Shown here piece after piece: positions 23,143-33,289 of a stretch of DNA of 64,000 nucleotides. The notes beneath the pieces are model-generated. The model was not told the DNA's origin and did not search any database. It saw only the letters and a list, made by a program, of their open reading frames with translations. Within the stretch, counting starts at the first letter, position 1; the number at the start of each line of letters is the position of its first letter. The stretch is from Allomyces arbusculus (lineage: Eukaryota > Blastocladiomycota > Blastocladiomycetes > Blastocladiales > Blastocladiaceae), in assembly GCA_027604705.1 (NCBI GenBank), contig JADHYV010000042.1:1-64000 (forward strand), read 5' to 3'. Both the position numbers and the translations under genes were made by a program.

Positions 23143-24250
23143 TTCCTTAGACCATCGCGCGGCCTTCAACTCCCAGGTACTTGACCTTGAGCGGCAACGG
23201 CGTCAGGACCGTGGAGAGATGATTGTCGCCGAGGTCAAGGCAGGTGAGTGCGGGCGGTCTCAATGTGGTCAGGGGCATGACGTGCTGCGTGGTCAGACCA
23301 CACTCTTGGAGGGTAATCGATTCGAGCGTCGGTAGCAAGCCGCGGGAGCAAGTCGCGTGCGAGCTCTTCCGAGTCTAAGTTGTATTGCAACAGATCAAGA
23401 GACACGAGAGACAAGGGCAGCTCGCCACCAAACGCAGCCGAATTTCGCGCATGCCCGTGCGCGGCAAGCCGGCCATGACATCTGCTCCCTTTAGGTACGG
23501 GCATTCGTCCAAATGCAACACCTTGAGATGCGGCAGCTTGCCCAGTCCCTTGGCGAGCCCACGCACCGTCGCCGCGCCGAGAAAGCCGTCACCTGACTGT
23601 GAATACCGAGTTCAACGAGTGACGCGGGCAAATGATACGCAAATAAGTGATTGAGCAGCTGTCGCCCTCGCAACTGCCCGACTCGCAAATCGTCAACGAC
23701 CGGAGGGTGGGCGGCAGCCCTTCTTGAAAAAAGGCGCACTCAAAAATATCGTTGCTTCTCGTCGTCAAATTGTCAAGCACGAGCCGCTTGACAGACCACG
23801 GAATCGTTGGCAAGTCGTCACTCAAGTCCGGAAATGGACTAAGCGTCAAGTTCTGGCACTGCGGCGGGATCATGCCATAATCGGCATTGTCTTCGAGGTC
23901 GTTGTCGCTGACGTTGAAGTGCCGGATATGGCGCACCGGGACGCGAATGAGCGTCCACTTACGCGATACCGAGCACGGGATACAAACGCTTGCGTTTGGC
24001 CGTGCGCGGCGGAAACACGAGGTAGAAATGCCGTTCAAAATACTCGCCGTCGTTGTTGTCTCTTCACCCGTCAGCCTCGTCCTCGTCCTCGTAGCCATCA
24101 TGATCCTCCTCGCGTCATCGTCAGAGCTATTGTCCTCGTCCCAAAAGAATTGCGACGCGGATCACGGGGGCGTGGAACGCGGGCTCAGCGAGTTCGAATT
24201 CGAGGACCGAGCGCGAGCCATCAAGCGTGAACAGCCAGCTGCAAAATGAC
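23143..24250 (-). pseudogene. LRR-family remnant (F-box/LRR type)
   Basis: The minus strand carries leucine-rich-repeat pieces in several frames: LPPTLRSLTICESG, LPHLKVLHLDECPYLKG, LPTLESITLQECGL and PPALTCLDLGDNHLS. Upstream, YFERHFYLVFPPRTAKRKR leads to a good GTAAGT donor, giving a likely intron at 23908-23962 that restores the frame into DNDLEDNADYG. Other junctions do not resolve into a single frame: a TGA interrupts the acidic stretch near 24058, and the repeats at 23150-23600 use different frames. I read it as a decayed member of the LRR family that recurs at 43, 45, 52 and 57 kb. An intact gene with unseen introns is possible. Confidence 0.5.
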
Positions 24251-24780
24251 GCGAGGGTAACTACTCCATTTTCGATGGAACTGGCGCGCGCCGAGTGCTG
24301 TTCGTGGTGCTGCAGGTTGATCGCTGATGAGAGCCTTTGCTGCTAACCGCCACGGGCACCATCATGATATCCGGCTTGTCGAAACAAAGTGGGATGAAGA
24401 ATGAACGAGGAGGTGGCAGCTCGGATATTGCGCTCTTCGCAGCAGATGGAAATCGCGACCGAGGAAACGCTTGGGAACGCATAGAACTGCCAAGCACGTG
24501 TGTGGTTGTGTGAGTATTTAGGTGAATGACCTTCCGACCTGAAGGCCAGCCGAAGCATGTTGATGCGTGTTGATGCGTGTTCGCGGTTGTTTTGACAAAA
24601 CAGGTTGACCGGCACACCATGAAATCTTGAGGCAACATGCAAACAAAGTAGCTTGCGACGAAAGCAAGGCCAACACTACAAGATCAATTGACCTTGCACC
24701 GCAGCTCCAGCCGATGCAAGCTTGGTTGACCGAGCGCAACATCCGAACCAACTGAAGTGGGTCTAGCTCACCCATACACC
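24251..24780. other. intergenic, decayed
   Basis: No gene is seen. A short tandem repeat of TGTTGATGCG occurs at about 24559-24580. Confidence 0.35.
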
Positions 24781-25745
24781 ACTCGTGCACGAGATCGCAG
24801 GGGGGTGGTCACGCCGCCGTCGGCTGCACCAGAGCGTGGGCGAGGTAGCAAGAAACATGTGAGCAGGGTCGCAATCAAAATGAGCAGCGCGGTGAAAGGG
24901 AAAGGTTTATGCTGGCACAAGTCACAGCGTCGGCCCACAATGCGAAAATACAGTGTTTCCTTTAACGATCGCGAGTCAGCAGGCAAGCATGATGTGTTTC
25001 GCTGGCCAATAGTCATCATTTTGAATTGTGCGAGCGTTTTGCAAACAATGACGTACCACGAGCCCCTGTAAGATGCTAAACCGTGCCAAGTCCCGCCATA
25101 ACTTGCGCTGCTTAATGGAAACGGAAAAAACTTCCAGCCACATGCGCAGCATTCAAAGCGGTCAACTTGATAACGCTGGTCGAGGAAAAAAATCATGAGC
25201 ACCGTCATGGCTTTGCCACCCTTGTAATATCAAGTATGGAACTGGTTGCGCGTGTCTTGTGCGCTCCCGTTCTTGTGCTTGTTGCAACGCGTGCGTTTGA
25301 AGAGCAGTCCAAGAGCAATGCCAAAGTTGACAACCACAAGGGCAACAATTAACGCGAAATAGGTCCAGAGCAGAGCTGGAATGATGAGGGTGCCCTTGTA
25401 GACGAAGTTTGGGAGCTGGGGCGCACGCGATTTGGCCTGAACAGGATCCACCAGCCGACCTCCTTGACTTTGGAGCCGAACCTCCTTGACTTTGGTCAAA
25501 GGCAAGGTCATGAGTTTCAAGATGTGGAAGGCGAATCCAACAACGCTGGCGATTCATGGACCGTTCGCTTATACTGGCGACACGACAGGTTCTTCGCCTT
25601 CAGGTGGAGTTTCAGTTGCTGGACTCTCGTCTGAGGTGAAGGATACTGATCAACGAAAAGGAAATTTCAGTTTCTTGGACAGCGAGAAAAGCATTTGTGA
25701 GAGCAAAGAAGAGATCTACCCGCACGTTGAATTCCACTGCTGAGG
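24781..25745 (-). pseudogene. dead paralogue of the membrane protein at 41503-42582
   Basis: The minus-strand translation aligns along much of its length with the intact gene at 41.5 kb. VYKGTLIIPALLWTYFALI matches VYTGTPIIPAVYWTYFGLL, RLVDPVQAKSRAPQLP matches the LLDSTQARARALFP region, and a PPEGEEPVVSP segment matches PPKEEKPIVSAP. Downstream, KAMTVLMI and a hydrophobic C-terminal helix (FTALLILIATLLTCFLL) correspond to later membrane segments. An in-frame TGA (plus-strand TCA at 25230-25232) interrupts the frame, and another stop lies just upstream of the first membrane segment. No intact start exon was found. It is therefore an old duplicate, inverted and about 16 kb from the intact copy. 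Confidence 0.65.
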
Positions 25746-26266
25746 GAGTTAGCAATAGGCTGAGGCCCATCTGCGGTGATCGAGTCGAGAACTTGCGTGC
25801 AGAGATGTGAAGAGAGCAAGTTCTGCTGAAAGTTTCAGCACTAGTGGGTGGACGTTGGCTGAGCGCGTCGGGAGGTGGAGAAGGCAAATCCGCTATTGAA
25901 GGCAACAACGAGTACAGCTAAATGATATGGTGGTTGGCCAATGAGTTCCGTGTGTCCCCAAGTCATGGCGCATGGCGGCGAGTGTGGCAGTTTTTCAATT
26001 TGCCAACACAGCTGGAGCACCAGCGCAAGACGACATTGATCTTGTGGAAGGAAGAACGTCGGCCATCGAAAAACATGAAAATGCATGCCAGTCCATGAGA
26101 GCTGAGCAATGCAGAAACGTGAGTCAAGGCAGCCAGAGGTTCGGTCGTCAAATGCAATGGTCTGTTTGTTCTCACGAGCGACGGAGCCGCTTACAAGAGG
26201 TTTGATGTCCATTGGAGAAACAAGAACCGTGTTAAGCTGCAGCAATAGTGACCTCAGAAATCGCCT
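25746..26266. other. no gene recognised
   Basis: The open frames here are short and lack family features. Part of it may be the eroded body of the LRR remnant whose tail lies at 26267-26360. Confidence 0.3.
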
Positions 26267-26462
26267 TTGCACCATGGCAGAGCATTGTTTGGTCCTTCTG
26301 ATGCAGAGCAGCAATGGTTCAAAAGTTGCACACAGGCTGAGAAAAGCGCGATCTTGTGTTTGGAGCCAATGGGGGTTTTGGAAGTGTTTCCAATGGCGAC
26401 ATTGAATCTGAAAAGGTGGATAAAAAGGAGAAGACAACCGCGGCAATCATCTACAAGTTAAA
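26267..26462 (+). pseudogene. C-terminal scrap of an F-box/LRR-family gene
   Basis: The segment encoding HGRALFGPSDAEQQWFKSCT (about 26271-26340) is nearly identical, in DNA and in protein, to the C-terminus of the LRR remnant at 44199-44285 (HGRALFGPSDAKQQWFKSCT). The leucine-rich repeats that should precede it are not recognisable. It is a duplicated or retained gene end. Confidence 0.55.
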
Positions 26463-27217
26463 CCGTGTTGCAACGATGTTTTAGAAATCTGTGCTCCAAA
26501 TCGCGCCAAGTCCAGCCAATACCAGCGCTGCTCGATCGGAGTGGAGAAGCACGTCCATTGTAATGCGCGACACTGCAACACGCTAAAATTGGTGACGCTT
26601 TCAAAGGTTCACCTTGTTGTTGGGGGACAAGCGTTTCACGACGATTCAAACCGCGATCGAAAAGCTGACAAACGCGACAACAAAGAGCACGCCCAAAATA
26701 TGATTAGTGTGACAGTCGTGCCCTGACACACCAGATCGGGGCTAGGTGCTGCCATTTTGGCTTTCTCCTAACTCGACAAAGACTGGTTGATTTTGAACGA
26801 GATCAGAGCGAGAGCGAGCAAGTGTCCAGGGCAAATCCGATGAGACTTGCCAGGCATGGAATGGCCGCCCAGGGTTGCAAAACAAAAGGTTTTTCTATGG
26901 TGTCTGCTCTGGCGGACCCTGATTCGACTTGGCCGATCGCTACGTTTTGGGATCATGGAAATCGAACTGTGAGGGAGGAAATTGCTAACAATGCATGGAT
27001 AGGCACTTGAGCACCATGGTGCTCAGCGAGTTCGATGCATACTCGCCGTAGGCTGGGCTGAGGTATTGGGCTGGGCTGGGCTGATTGTGGGTGGAGATTG
27101 CAGAGTTACAAAATCGTGAAGCCCCACGTCGCTTCACAGCTATTGAGGTTGGACAAAGTGCTCAAAGTCGTGATCCATTCTTACCAACCATCCACAGTGT
27201 CCAGTCCTCCCCCCATC
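26463..27217. other. intergenic, no gene seen
   Basis: This low-complexity stretch includes repeated GGGCTG units at about 27053-27083. Nothing here has supportable coding potential. Confidence 0.35.
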
Positions 27218-28171
27218 TCAGCCCCTCTTCCCCTCGCCCGCGCCTAAGGCCGCCGCTCGCGGTACGCCAGCGCCTTTGCCCCCATTCCCCGCCGTGTACC
27301 GTGCCGTTGACCGGTCCCCGCGCGAGACGCCGCCGAAATCGAGGTGACGCAAGCGCGGGCAGGCGCGCAAAATGGCTGTCTTGTAGTCCTTGTCGGCGGC
27401 GGCTGGGTTCCCGTGCATGGTGAGCGTGGCGAGGTGTTGCGCGCACGGCAACTTGGTCAAGGCGCGCTCGACGGCTCGGAGGTTGTCGATGGCGTTGGCG
27501 TGCAGGTAGAGGTGCGTGATGTTTGGGCAGAGGGCAATGGCCTGGTTCACAAACAAAGGTGTGAGCAAGTACTGAGAAAGTACAGGGCACGTCGGGTGCA
27601 ATCACACCTCGTCAATCACCGTGAGCCGGTTGAAGCTCAGGTCGAGCCACTTGAGCCGACTCGGGTCGATACCGACGCAGCGCAAGAGCGCTGGAAATTG
27701 GGTCACATCGAGCTTGGCGAGCTGGTTGTTGCCGAGCTTGAGGGCGACGCGCACTACGGTGCTGGTGGCGACGCTTGACTTTGGCGCAGACGGATCGGTA
27801 CTCGCAGCACCACCCGGGCCGGTTCGCGTCGGCGTTGACTGCTGACTGATGGAGACCTTGCGCATGCTGAACGAGGCGCTTGGCGAGACAGCGTTGGCGG
27901 TTGCGTCGGACGTCGTCGCTATGGACGCGTTTGTGGCGGCAATGGCGGCAGCCGCACCGTTGCCGGGTGCCGACGAGCTGGAAGTCGAGTTGGCGGATGC
28001 GTTGGGGGCGGCAGCAGCTTCCTCGGCGTCGAGCTCGGCAAAGAAGTCGGCAATCGACGTGGCGTCGTGGAAGGTGAGGTCGACGGGGTCGGCCACAGTC
28101 TCGTCCCACTGGCGCTTGACAATCGACTGGGCGGCGGCGGCGCCGTGCGCGCTCGCAGCGGCGGCAGCCAT
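27218..28171 (-). CDS. leucine-rich repeat-containing protein 51 (LRRC51)-like
   Basis: This two-exon gene (intron 27542-27607) encodes 295 residues from the ATG at 28171. The LRRC51 hallmarks appear in order: DPVDLTFHDATSIADFFAEL; a long Ala/Ser-rich insert; LKLGNNQLAKLD; RLKWLDLSFNRLTVIDE; PNITHLYLHANAIDNL; the C-terminal cap LATLTMHGNP; and LRHLDFGGVSRGDRSTA, which mirrors the vertebrate FDFSGVTKADRTTA end. The insert between the first block and the LRRs (about residues 45-110) is absent from animal proteins as far as I know. The family is conserved mainly in ciliated organisms, so a flagellar role is inferred. The Gly-rich C-terminal tail has no counterpart that I recognise. Confidence 0.8.
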
Positions 28172-28474
28172 GGTTGCAGCTTGCGGCAAGTTGCTGGCGT
28201 GGGCGCGGTCGTGGAGCACGTCGGCGCGGTCGGCTGGCGACGTCAAGACCCTGACCGGCGCGCATCACGCGGCAGTGTGTCACGGCGCGTCCCAGGCCCT
28301 GACCGCAGCTCCAAATTGGTGTCTTGAGCAGCTTTTGCTGATCGCTCCCCCACCGCGCTCCGATCACCCCACAGGCGACGCGCCAGCTTCCCGCACCGCG
28401 CGACGACGACGACGACGACGACGGCGCCCGGCGCCCGACCTGCACCTGCCTGCCCGCACGCGCGCGCCCCGGCC
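28172..28474. promoter_or_regulatory. divergent region with a GAC microsatellite
   Basis: These 303 bp separate the LRRC51-like and SEN2 start codons. A (CGA)n/(GAC)n run lies at about 28403-28424. Confidence 0.4.
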
Positions 28475-30139
28475 ATGCTCCACACCGCCCGCCACGGCCT
28501 GCCCACGCCGCCGCGCGACAAGACACCCTCAACAACGGCCAAGGACCTGATCAGGATGGCCGCGCCTGCCATCAGCCCCTACGTCGCCAGCAGCAGCATC
28601 AGCAGCAAATCTACCTCGAGCCCTCAAGCACCAGAGTCCCCGCCCGCTCCCGTACCCGCCGCTCGCCCTGCGCGCTCTAGCTACGCGCGCGCACCGAGGC
28701 CACAAAGTATCGACACAATCTCACCACCCTGGCCCGTCGTTCTCGTCAAGAACGACAAGCATGCATCCGTCCTCGTCACTGACCCCCAAGCCATCACCAC
28801 GCTCTGGTCTACCACCTGGCGCGGTGGGTCCTACGGTACTGGCACGCTCAGTCGCAGTGAGCCAACCTGGTGGGCGCGCACACAGGCTCGATTGGACCCG
28901 AATCGCGTGCCCACCGCGAGGAGGCGACGCGGGCCACGACGCGCTGCGGGGGACGAGTTTACCGAGGACGTGGCGCTCGCCCGCAAGGATGCGCGGCGGC
29001 AAGCGCGTGCAGTGGGAGGAGGAGTCGATCCCAGTGGTGAAGGAGGCTCGGCTCGCCCGGCGCCATCGCTGGTCGATGCCGCTACGGTACACTTGCTGAT
29101 CAAGGTGGAGATTGATATTTGGCGGCTGATCACGAAGAATTCGCACAGGCACGTGTGCAGCAACTCGCGGCTGAAAGCGACCTCGACCAGGCGCTCGAAC
29201 AACTGCAATTGCTGTCCGAAGAGGCCATGTTCCTCGCCATTCACGGCATGCTCGACGTCTTCTCAGCGCACTCCACCGGCTCACCGGTCACGCTCGACGA
29301 TTTATGGGCCGAACTCGGATTCGCAACCTCTCGACACGCCGCGGCTCGGTTTGCCGCCTATCACGCCTGGCGGTCGCGCGATCCACCATGGGTGCCCAAG
29401 TGCGGGCTGAAGTACGGCGCTGATTTTGGTTCGTTGGCGACTTAGTGCAATTTCGATTGCTTATCGTGCGTTTTGTTGACACTCTCTACCGTAGTGCTCT
29501 ACTCCAAGGGCCCAAACCACGGCCACGCGCCGTATGCCGTCCGCATCGTGCCCGTCGAGACCGCCGACCAGGTGGGCCAGCTCCCCACCCAGCAAGACGA
29601 TGCTACGACGGCTGTAACGACGGCGCACCACGGCGTCGCGTGGCTGCAGTCGGTGCTGCGCGTCGTGTCGCATTCCAAAAAGGTTTGCGCATAAACCCTC
29701 CTCGCTGTCACCCATCTTTGGCATTCCTAACCCTGTCGTGATAACTCAGAAACTTCTCCTTTGCTACGTTGTCCTTGGCAGCCCCAACGACCTGCCGCCC
29801 TCCCCTCCTCTATCTCCTACCCGCCCTCCTTCCTCCTCCTCCATGGCCCTCGTCCGCGCAAACCCCGCCACAACCCTCTTGACCGCCGCAACTGCCGCCA
29901 GCTGGTCCGGTACCTTGGCGCTCTGGCAAATGATGTGGTTTTGGCTGTGGCTCGTACACTTGGGCACGACGCGAGCGTGGACCGTGCTTGTCTCGAACCA
30001 ACCGCGTGTATTATCGGCGCCGAGTGTGGAGAACGATCCGGGTCCGCGGTACGACTGGCAAGTGGTCGTGGATGTGCGCCAGACGCCGGTAACTGCGATT
30101 GAGGTCGGGCGCTGGTCGCCCGATCGGAATCGGGAATAA
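28475..30139 (+). CDS. SEN2: tRNA-splicing endonuclease subunit SEN2
   Basis: This four-exon gene (introns 29105-29148, 29429-29494 and 29683-29749) encodes 495 residues and its exon sum is divisible by three. It is the catalytic subunit that cuts the 5' splice site of pre-tRNAs. The N-domain motif YGTGTLSRSEPTW is typical. The endonuclease domain reads SEEAMFLAIHGML, then YHAWRSRDPPWVPKCGLKYG, then VLYSKGPNHGHAPYAV, then RVVSHSKK joined to LLLCYVV. The catalytic triad is visible as Tyr306, His314 and the Lys of SKK at about 365. The final exon carries an extra ~100-residue Pro/Ser-rich and Trp-rich stretch (SGTLALWQMMWFWLWL) before the conserved end VTAIEVGRWSPDRNRE. An unrecognised in-frame intron there is possible. 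Confidence 0.85.
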
Positions 30140-30482
30140 ATCGCGATTTTGATCAGGATGTGCGGTGGAGAAGGAGCGCGGGCCGCGCGTCGCGCGACGC
30201 ACGATAACGTGGTCGAACATGGGGACGAATGATTGGGCGAGACTGGTGCGACTCCAAGACACTGACCTTGTGTCGCACGCTAGTGTTGCTGTTCTCAAGT
30301 CACACGAAACATCCGACGCCGTGAAAATGCAAATCGCAATCTATTGTTATGAAATTTCAGCACCCCTCCCTCTCTCCTGTCGGACAGCACGGGCGGGGTG
30401 CGCTCCAAGGCAATGCCCTAATGTACACCAGTGATCTCCACCTGTTCTCGTTTTCCCGCTCCCCATGCCTCTTTCCCTCTCA
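30140..30482. other. short intergenic, convergent gene ends
   Basis: This is the 3' flank of SEN2 and of the minus-strand gene that ends at 30483. Nothing is recognised. Confidence 0.4.
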
Positions 30483-32142
30483 TCACGCGGCCGGTGCCGG
30501 CGCCTGTGCCCGGCGCGCCCCACCGGCTTTCTTCCGCGAGGACGCATTCGTTGCCGTCGACTTCCTGCGCTTCGACGAGGCGGTCGCCGTCGATTCACGC
30601 TTCTTGGTACTGCGCTCCGCCTTGCCCGGTTCTGGCGCATCGAGCACCATCAGCTCGACAATATCGTCCGACAATTCCGCGACCCACCGCCAAAGCCCCT
30701 TGATTCCGAGAAACGCCGTAAGGAGGACGAACATGGCCCAGAGGTAAGTGGTCGTGTCGAGGACGAGGTACATGAGACCAAGGACCGCGGTCCATGCGCG
30801 CGCGCCGAGGCCGAGGAAGCCCGCGGATGAGGATTCCGGTTGCGGTTGCGGTTCCGGTTGCGGGTCGCCGGGTGGGACTGCCTCGAGTAACGACTCAGGT
30901 CCCGGAATCATGAGTTGCGGCTCCGAATCGAGGAACCGCGGCGGAGCCGCATTCAGTAAGGCCACCGCCGCGGCCTCAGCCGCCTCGTGCGGGGTCGGTG
31001 GTTCCTCGTTAAACACGGGCGCGAGCGGGACGGGTGTCGAGGAACGATACATAAGTTGCTGCTGAACCGCCGGCGGTGGTGGCGGCAAGTACGCCAACTC
31101 CTCCATGGTCGGCGGCGGCGGGGAAACGGGCGCGGCGTACTGCAATGGTCGAAAGCCCGGTCGGCGCGCGCCGAAATACCCGGCCGACGGCGAGTCCGAA
31201 GGCGTCAGGGAGTATTCGGAAACGACGTCGAGCCCGTACTCGGAACTGTTGCGCGACATCGGGTACGCGGGCAGGCGTGGTTCGACGGCGGCGGCAACGC
31301 CGGGGTAGTCGTCGTCGACCACGTCTTCGGGGTCCTCGACGGACAAGTAACCCGCAACGCTCACGGGTCGGGACGAGGGACGGGAGACGGCCGCGTACCG
31401 CGGCGGGACGGCCGGTGGCCCCATGATCGTCGATGCGCGCACAGGTAATACGCGCTGTGGCGGTGGGGTCAGCGGCGTATGCGCGAGCATCGACATGGCG
31501 CGCAAGGACGGGGACCGGGTGGATGGGGGTGCCGATGCCCCACCGAATGCCGAGGGGCCGTATACCGACCGGCGCGCAGTAATCGCCGACCCGGACATGG
31601 ATGAAATCGGTCGTGCGCGGGCCAGGGGTGCCGGCTGCGAGTGGAACGACGAGACGGTGTAGGCTTCGTCGTCAAACGTGCGTTCGGCGCGGTCTTCGGC
31701 GAGCATGCGCGCCCGTGCTTGCCTCAGCCGGCGGAGGGCGAGCAGGTCGGCATCGAGTTCCGGGTCGGTCGGTTCGGGAGTCGACAGGACGGAGCGGGCG
31801 TCAGTGATGAGCGACTCGAGCGTGTGCGACATGCGGTTGAGCCGCTCGTCCACGTCCTCGGCGTCATCGTGCAATGCCGGTGGGGCCGCGTGTTGCGTGA
31901 GAATGTCGTGGAAGAAGGCGTCAACGGGTTTGGTTGTTTCGGGCCTGCTGGGACGGTTGGGTGCGGGCACCAAGGGTCAGTGGCGGCACGACGGCGGCAA
32001 GATGAAGATGCTGATCCCGCCAACCGGGTGGAGAGCAGCGTGCGCGCCAGTACCTCGTCGGTTTGCTCGTCTTGGCGTCGGTCGCGGCAACTGGCGCACG
32101 TAAAGGCGATGCCGGCCGGTCGAGCGCATCGTGGGCGTCCAT
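30483..32142 (-). CDS. hypothetical membrane protein, Pro/Ser-rich
   Basis: This two-exon model (intron 31945-32053, ATG at 32142) gives 516 residues in one frame. A helical, probably coiled-coil segment (DERLNRMSHTLESLITDARS, LLALRRLRQARARMLAEDR) is followed by about 250 disordered residues rich in Pro, Ser and Tyr, with SSEYGLDVVSEYSLTPSDS and poly-Pro runs. Two hydrophobic stretches (TAVLGLMYLVLDTTTYLW and AMFVLLTAFLGIKGLWRWV) come next. The tail is strongly basic and Lys/Arg/Ser-rich (KKRESTATASSKRRKSTAT). A tail-proximal membrane anchor with a basic, nuclear-localisation-like end is suggested. I do not recognise the family. Confidence 0.7.
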
Positions 32143-33289
32143 GGCGAATCCTGTTACAGGGGAGTCGCTGCGCGGTTGCGAGTCTAGCACGGCAGTGATT
32201 CTCGTCGGCGCGATCGAGATAGGCGTGCAGCAGCGTTCGTGCGGGGCAGGTGGGGCTGGACCAAATGGACGCACGCTCGGCGATGGCGACGAGAACGGGG
32301 CAGGCGCGGCGTCTTGCCGAGGTCTATGGCCGCAGCCGTGCTTTGTGTTGCGCAGGGCCGCGTGCAGCCTATTTCGGCACGGATACCGGGAAAAGCCTGG
32401 TTCGCTTGGCGTTGACGTTGACGTGCGGCGCCTTGTCGGTCAGCGGGTGGGAGAGGCAGCACGGCAGCTCCGGCCGACCGGCCAGCGGCGGCAGCAGGCA
32501 GGCGGGCGGGCGGGCAGGCGGGCCGGCGCGTCGGCGGGTGAGTGCGATCAGTTGTCGCGGCCGCGTCGGTGCGCGCTCACGGCGTCGTCGTCGAGAGCGG
32601 ACAGCGTATCACCGACGCTGGCGGCGGCAAGGTGCTGTTGCAGGCTGCAAGGGCTTGCGAGGCACCAGTTGTGGCACGTGTGCGGGGCCGTCAAATGGCA
32701 TCACCCATGTTCACATTTGGTGCAGTTGCAGCGCTCATCAAATGGAGAAATGGAGTCCCGCACTCACAAACTGTCTGCGCGCGCCTGCTCCTCGATCTGC
32801 TCAGCAACGTTGACCCGCTTGAATACCGTGGGGTGCCCACAAATGATCGATGACCACGGTGATGATGAGGTGCTCCCAGAAAGTGGAGAACAAACAAACG
32901 TAGGGAAAACCCGTCCTCCCCGCTCGCCGACTCCGGTCGGCACGGTCGCGGCCAACAGTCAAAGGACCGTGAACCGTAGAGGTAAGAGTAGCTTGTCTGG
33001 TTCGGGTGTGCCATCGCAAGTACGCGGAAGAAGGTGAAGGAGCACGCACGGTCACCCAGCGGCTAATACTTGCCAAGCGTGAGCCCGCCAACAAGCCGAA
33101 CTGTGGAAATTCGCGACCAAACTCCCATGACTCTGACCGTCAGTATAAACTAACAAGGACTCCAAGAAAGACACATTGTGAAACAATGGAATAAAATTCT
33201 CGTATTGAAGCCGACGGGGCTCGCGCTTTCCATTGCCACAAACACTCCTGCACCCGACAGAGTGCCAGCTACTCCAAACGAAACATGGC
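32143..33289. other. intergenic, G-rich tetranucleotide run
   Basis: No gene is seen. Reiterated GGCG/GGCA units at about 32495-32535 form a G-rich plus strand. The large open frame on the plus strand has no family features and is judged spurious. Confidence 0.45.

Noticed and set aside
27612-28535. 307-codon minus-strand frame rich in Arg
   Set aside because: It is a frame-shifted shadow of the LRRC51-like exon, produced by high GC content.
32063-33037. 324-codon plus-strand frame
   Set aside because: It is GC-driven and overlaps exon 1 of the minus-strand membrane protein and intergenic DNA. It has no recognisable domain.
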